NCBI GenBank assembly: GCA_015229045.1
Contig: JADGCJ010000034.1
Coordinates: 1 to 28,827, forward strand
From: Magnetococcales bacterium
GTDB taxonomy: Bacteria; Pseudomonadota; Magnetococcia; Magnetococcales; DC0425bin3
Reading direction: 5' to 3'
Length of the DNA stretch: 28,827 nt
Position 1 is the stretch's first letter, and the number at the start of each line of letters is the position of its first letter. Below, piece after piece: positions 25,132 through 28,827 of the stretch. A model generated the notes under the pieces. It searched no databases. It worked only from the letters and a program-made list of their open reading frames with translations, and was not told the origin of the DNA. The position numbers and the translations under genes were made by a program.

Positions 25132-26400
25132 TCAGGCCTTGGCTTCCATGGGTGCGTCACCGTAGATCAGGAGCGGTTCGGCCTGGTTGTCGATGGCCTC
25201 CCGGTTGATCACCACCTCGGTCACACCCGTCGATGAGGGAATGTCGAACATGACATCCAGCAGCACCGTCTCCAGAATGGCCCGCAAGCCGCGAGCGCCA
25301 CTCTTCCGTTTGATCGCCTTGGTGGCCACGGAGCGCAAGGCGTCGTCGGTGAAGGTCAACTTGACCCCTTCCATCTCCATGAGCTTTTGGTATTGCTTGA
25401 TCAAGGCATTCTTGGGTTGGGTCAGGATGCGGACCAGGGCTTCCATGTCCAGGTCTTCCAGGGTGGCCACCACCGGCAGACGCCCGACAAATTCGGGTAT
25501 CAGGCCGTATTGCAGCAAATCTTCCGGTTCCAGAAGCTTGAGCAGCTCGTTGATCTGTCGATCCGAGCCACCCACACGGACCTGGGCGCCAAAACCGATG
25601 CCATGATACAGAGCCGAACGTCGCTCGATCACTTTTTCCAGGCCATTGAATGCGCCGCCGCAGATCACGAGAATATTGGTCGTATCGACTTGCAGATACT
25701 CCTGCTGGGGATGTTTGCGTCCACCTTGTGGCGGGACGCTGGCGATGGTCCCCTCGATAATCTTCAACAGGGCCTGCTGCACCCCCTCCCCGGAGACATC
25801 CCGCGTGATGGAGGGGTTGTCCGATTTGCGGGAGATTTTGTCGATTTCGTCGATGAAGACGATACCCCTCTGGGCCTTTTCCACATCATTGTCCGCCGCC
25901 TGGAGCAGGCGCAGGATGATGTTTTCCACATCCTCGCCCACATAGCCGGCCTCGGTGAGGGTGGTGGCGTCGGCGATGGTGAAGGGAACCTCCAGCAGGC
26001 GGGCCAGGGTCTGGGCCAGGAGTGTCTTGCCGGAGCCGGTGGGACCGATCAACAGGACGTTGCTCTTGATGATCTCCACATCGTCTTTGTCCAACTCCCG
26101 ATTCTCCAGGCGTTTGTAGTGGTTGTACACCGCCACGGAGAGCACTTTCTTGGCATGGTCCTGGCCGATGACGTACTCATCCAGGACCTTCTTGATCTGA
26201 AAAGGGCTGGGCACCCCCATTTTTTTCTCGGTGATCAGGGTGCCTTTATCCTCGCGGATGATTTCGGTACAGAGGTCGACGCACTCGTCGCAGATGAACA
26301 CGGAGGGTCCGGCGATCAGCTTGCGCGCCTCATGCTGATTCTTGCCGCAGAAAGAACAGTGCAAGATGCTGCCCGACTCGGGGGGATTTTTGTTGCCCAT
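25132..26400 (-). CDS. clpX: ATP-dependent Clp protease ATP-binding subunit ClpX
   Basis: The product is a 422-residue AAA+ unfoldase that feeds substrates to ClpP. The N-terminal zinc-binding domain has Cys15, Cys18, Cys37 and Cys40 (CSFC...CDEC). Walker A is GPTGSGKT (about 119-126) and Walker [10 protein letters not shown]. The GIGFGA loop that docks onto ClpP is present, as is the [11 protein letters not shown] segment. The C-terminal domain is complete. It lies 75 nt after clpP and 15 nt before lon. The ribosome binding site is weak (GAAGAAAG). Confidence 0.98.
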   Translation of the reverse strand: MGNKNPPESGSILHCSFCGKNQHEARKLIAGPSVFICDECVDLCTEIIREDKGTLITEKKMGVPSPFQIKKVLDEYVIGQDHAKKVLSVAVYNHYKRLENRELDKDDVEIIKSNVLLIGPTGSGKTLLAQTLARLLEVPFTIADATTLTEAGYVGEDVENIILRLLQAADNDVEKAQRGIVFIDEIDKISRKSDNPSITRDVSGEGVQQALLKIIEGTIASVPPQGGRKHPQQEYLQVDTTNILVICGGAFNGLEKVIERRSALYHGIGFGAQVRVGGSDRQINELLKLLEPEDLLQYGLIPEFVGRLPVVATLEDLDMEALVRILTQPKNALIKQYQKLMEMEGVKLTFTDDALRSVATKAIKRKSGARGLRAILETVLLDVMFDIPSSTGVTEVVINREAIDNQAEPLLIYGDAPMEAKA

Positions 26401-26475
26401 GGATCTTTCTTCAAATCTGTGCCGATAGAGGAATCCGGTACCAGGTCGCTGTCATGGATGGTGCTCCGGACGATT

Positions 26476-27081
26476 TCAGGTTTCGGCGTTCTCGGGTACT
26501 TCCCGGCGTGTTATGACCCGGTCCGCCAGACCGTACTGACAGCACTCCTCACTGGTCATGAAATAGTCCCGCTCCACGTCCTGAGCGATACGCTCCAGCG
26601 GTTGGCCTGTGTGGTCGGCCAGGATGCGATTCAGGCGTTCCCGGATGCGCAGGATCTCTCGCGCATGGATCTCCATGTCCGAGGCCTGTCCCTGAAACCC
26701 GCCCGAGGGCTGATGGATCATGATGCGGGAGTTGGGCAGAACCAGGCGTTTGCCCTTGGTGCCGGCGGCCAGCAGCAAGGCACCCATGCTGGCGGCCTGG
26801 CCAACGCACAGGGTACTGACATCCGGGCGAATGAACTGGATGGTATCGTAGATGGCCATACCGGCCGTCACCACGCCGCCGGGACTGTTGATGTAGAGAT
26901 GGATATCCTTTTCCGGATTTTCCGACTCCAGAAAAAGCAGCTGCGCGATCACCAGATTGGCGCTGGCGTCGTCGATCCCCCCGACGATGAAGACCACTCG
27001 CTCCTTCAGCAACCGGGAATAGATGTCGTAGGCACGTTCGCCCCGGTTGGTGGTCTCGATGACCATGGGAACCAGATTCAT
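26476..27081 (-). CDS. clpP: ATP-dependent Clp protease proteolytic subunit ClpP
   Basis: The product is a 201-residue serine protease forming the double-heptamer chamber of ClpXP. The catalytic triad is visible as Ser98 (GQAASMGA), His123 (MIHQPSGG) and Asp172 (VERDYFM). [18 protein letters not shown] is also typical. The ATG at 27081 with an AAGGAAAGGG site gives the standard N-terminus ([20 protein letters not shown]); the longer open frame to 27198 is not supported by family length. It lies between tig and clpX, in the usual order. The 210-nt gap towards tig shows no clear promoter or terminator. Confidence 0.97.
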   Translation of the reverse strand: MNLVPMVIETTNRGERAYDIYSRLLKERVVFIVGGIDDASANLVIAQLLFLESENPEKDIHLYINSPGGVVTAGMAIYDTIQFIRPDVSTLCVGQAASMGALLLAAGTKGKRLVLPNSRIMIHQPSGGFQGQASDMEIHAREILRIRERLNRILADHTGQPLERIAQDVERDYFMTSEECCQYGLADRVITRREVPENAET

Positions 27082-27291
27082 CGGTGTATCCCTTTCCTTG
27101 TGTCTCACCGCGTTCCTGGGCTGGTCTTGACCGGAACGGCGCGTCGGAACTCTCAAGACCCGGAGCTCTGCAAGATTGGCACCATATTGATGGTCCAACC
27201 CCGGACCCGACCGATCAGCCTCATCGCGGCAAACGGCAGGCCCGAACCATCCTGGTGAACCCAGCCGTCAGCCATTAAGCACGTTCAGGGG

Positions 27292-28611
27292 TCAATTGGC
27301 AATGGCCTTTTGCCGTTTGTTCAGCTCCTCCAGGCTGCATCTCTCCTCGGTCACCTGACCGTGAGCCACGATCCAGTCCAGAACCTTGTGTTCCAGGACA
27401 ATACCGACGATCTCCTCGCGCCTCTCCCTGTTCTCCTCGAAATATTTGCGCATCTGGCTGGCATGTTCGCCAAACTGGAGGACCATTTTGTCCAGGTATT
27501 CGGAGATGGAGGCCTCGTCGGCCTGGATGGACTCTTTCCGGGCGATGGCTCCCAGCAGCAACCCCAGGGTGACGCGTTTTTCGGCTTCCTGCTGCTGTTC
27601 GTTGCGCACCTCGGCCTCGATGACGGCATCTTCTGCCTCTGACCGGCCCTTTTTTGCCTGTTCGACCAGACCTTTCATTTCACGTTCCAGCAGCTGGCTG
27701 GGGAGTTCCATCCGGTTATCCTGCCAGAGGGCATCAAGAACCTGGCGGCGGATCATCTGTTCCACCAGATCTTTGGTCGACTCCTCCAGCTGCTGGCGGA
27801 CATTCTGCCGCAGTTGGGTCAACCCCCCCTCTTTGACGCCAGCCTTGACGGCAATCTCGTCATCCATGGGCGGGAGTTCCGCACAGCGGACTTCCCGCAC
27901 CTTGCAGCGGAACCGGGCCTCTTTTCCGGCCAGTTCGTGGTGGTGATAGGTGGCCGGAAAGGTGACAGTGACCAGTCGCTCCTCGCCGGGCGTTGCGCCC
28001 AGAAGCTGTCCTTCAAAACCCGGAATAAATCTGCCACTGCCCAAAACCAGCTCAAACCCTTCGGCATGGCCTCCTTCAAACGGTTTGTCATCGACGCTCC
28101 CTTCAAAGTCGAACAATACCTGATCCCCGTCAACAGCCTGACGCTCGGCCTCTGTCCTGTAGGTGGCAAGACTTCTGCGCATCCTCTCCAGGATTTGATC
28201 GATATCGGCGTCGGTTAGTTCCACCTGGGGGCGTTGCAAGGCCACGGATTGATAATTTTTCGGCTCCACCTGGGGAAAGACCTGCAGGGAGGCCGTATAG
28301 ACAAAATCCTCGCCGCGCTGAATCATGCCCAGTTGCACCTGGGGCATATCCACCGGCAGCAAGGCCTCCTTTTCCAGGGCCTTCAGGTAGGTATTTTTGA
28401 AGAGCTGCTCTGCCACGCTGGCCTTGACCTCCTGGCCAAAACGTCCTTCCAGCACAGGGCGAGGAATCTTTCCGGGCCGGAAGCCTGGCATGCGCACCGA
28501 CTGGGAAAGACGGCCAAACTCCGCTTCCAGCAGGGGAGTTACGTCGCTGCCGGGAATGCGCACGACCAGTTGCCGATCAAAAACACCGTTCTTTTCAACC
28601 GTGACTTCCAT
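27292..28611 (-). CDS. tig: Trigger factor
   Basis: The product is a 439-residue ribosome-associated chaperone and prolyl isomerase that meets nascent chains at the exit tunnel. The ribosome-docking motif GFRPGKIP is at residues 43-50. The FKBP-type PPIase domain spans about 150-245 (GDQVLFDFEGSVDDKPFEGG, GSGRFIPGFEGQLLGATPGE). The helical C-terminal chaperone arms follow. The ATG at 28611 has only a weak GCGAGA site. It lies 43 nt after tRNA-Leu and 210 nt before clpP, heading the tig-clpP-clpX-lon-hup cluster. Confidence 0.97.
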   Translation of the reverse strand: MEVTVEKNGVFDRQLVVRIPGSDVTPLLEAEFGRLSQSVRMPGFRPGKIPRPVLEGRFGQEVKASVAEQLFKNTYLKALEKEALLPVDMPQVQLGMIQRGEDFVYTASLQVFPQVEPKNYQSVALQRPQVELTDADIDQILERMRRSLATYRTEAERQAVDGDQVLFDFEGSVDDKPFEGGHAEGFELVLGSGRFIPGFEGQLLGATPGEERLVTVTFPATYHHHELAGKEARFRCKVREVRCAELPPMDDEIAVKAGVKEGGLTQLRQNVRQQLEESTKDLVEQMIRRQVLDALWQDNRMELPSQLLEREMKGLVEQAKKGRSEAEDAVIEAEVRNEQQQEAEKRVTLGLLLGAIARKESIQADEASISEYLDKMVLQFGEHASQMRKYFEENRERREEIVGIVLEHKVLDWIVAHGQVTEERCSLEELNKRQKAIAN

Positions 28612-28654
28612 GTTTTGTCTCGCCGCGATGGTAAATGGGTATGGTTTCCGGGTT

Positions 28655-28739
28655 TGGTGCGAAAGGGGGGAGTTGAACCCCCACGCCTTGCGGCACTGGA
28701 TCCTAAGTCCAGCGCGTCTGCCAGTTCCGCCACTTTCGC
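28655..28739 (-). tRNA. tRNA-Leu (anticodon UAG)
   Basis: This is a type II tRNA on the - strand, 85 nt with encoded CCA (28657-28655). Acceptor GCGAAAG pairs perfectly with CTTTCGC. The anticodon loop CTTAGGA gives anticodon TAG (28705-28703). A long variable arm (TGCCGCAAGGCGT) is followed by T arm GGGGG-TTCAACT-CCCCC. It reads CUA and related leucine codons. It lies 43 nt upstream of tig. Confidence 0.95.
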
Positions 28740-28778
28740 AAGCCAGCAGGCATCACAGGACCGGGCGCAACCAGACAG

Positions 28779-28816
28779 AAAAAAACAGCCCGGCCTTGCA
28801 TCAAGAGGACCGGGCT
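28779..28816 (-). terminator. Intrinsic terminator of a gene beyond the right edge
   Basis: On the - strand AGCCCGG (28816-28810) pairs with CCGGGCT (28793-28787), followed by G/T and seven T residues (28785-28779). This is a clear rho-independent terminator. It ends a minus-strand transcript that enters from the right of the window, so tRNA-Leu probably starts its own transcription unit after it. Confidence 0.85.
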
Positions 28817-28827
28817 GGCGCCTCAGA

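Noticed and set aside
25387..27258. A 623-codon frame antisense to clpX and clpP
   Set aside because: It spans two well-conserved genes on the other strand and their gap, with no motif of its own.
27082..27291. Possible small gene or regulatory RNA between tig and clpP
   Set aside because: I found no convincing promoter, hairpin terminator or start with a ribosome binding site; the open frame here is only the unneeded upstream extension of clpP.
28539..28733. A 64-codon frame starting MAELADALDLGSSAARRGGSTPPFRT
   Set aside because: It is the translation of tRNA-Leu itself, a familiar false gene; the cloverleaf explains the sequence.

Overview
The window is about 28.8 kb of GC-rich DNA from a Gram-negative proteobacterium. 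It carries two conserved housekeeping blocks, with a more variable middle section between them. The gene order, the YlxR-L7Ae two-domain protein, the SPOR-domain and lipoprotein genes and the structured intergenic repeats suit an alphaproteobacterium-like or Magnetococcales-type organism. That placement is an inference from style and memory; no search was run.

Left block (about 1-11,700, mostly + strand): the classical translation/RNA cluster rimP-nusA-ylxR-infB-ylxP-rbfA, then truB-rpsO-pnp. The genes are tightly packed, with overlaps at infB/ylxP and ylxP/rbfA and a 59-nt overlap at nusA/ylxR. Together they cover ribosome maturation (RimP, RbfA), elongation control (NusA), initiation (IF2), tRNA pseudouridylation (TruB), ribosomal protein S15 and RNA decay (PNPase). 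The cluster is split between rbfA and truB by an antisense gene for a proline- and histidine-rich repeat lipoprotein. truB has its own TATAAT promoter and a 15-codon mini-ORF that overlaps its start codon.

Middle (about 11,700-20,370): transketolase (- strand); a short two-helix membrane protein (+) whose frame runs out of repeats; a three-gene minus-strand operon (heme-copper-oxidase-subunit-I/NnrS-like membrane protein, TPR-SPOR secreted protein, YciB); a PilZ protein (+); and a small unknown gene (-).

Right block (about 20,370-28,827, all - strand, transcribed right to left): tRNA-Leu(UAG), tig, clpP, clpX, lon, hup, tRNA-Val(UAC). This is the usual protein quality control cluster. Just beyond the tRNA-Val 3' end lies a 498-residue accessory gene that looks like a degenerate, HExxH-less IrrE/ImmA-type protein with an extra N-terminal module. 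It is the best candidate here for an undescribed system.

Intergenic DNA is rich in mobile-looking repeats. One family has several stacked hairpins and, in its most complete copy, 13-bp terminal inverted repeats; copies or relatives lie near 1-98, 11718-11833, 14011-14148, 14311-14395, 20146-20292 and 22523-22612. A separate 125-bp element with perfect 19-bp inverted ends lies at 18726-18850. I see no transposase, integrase, CRISPR array or rRNA.
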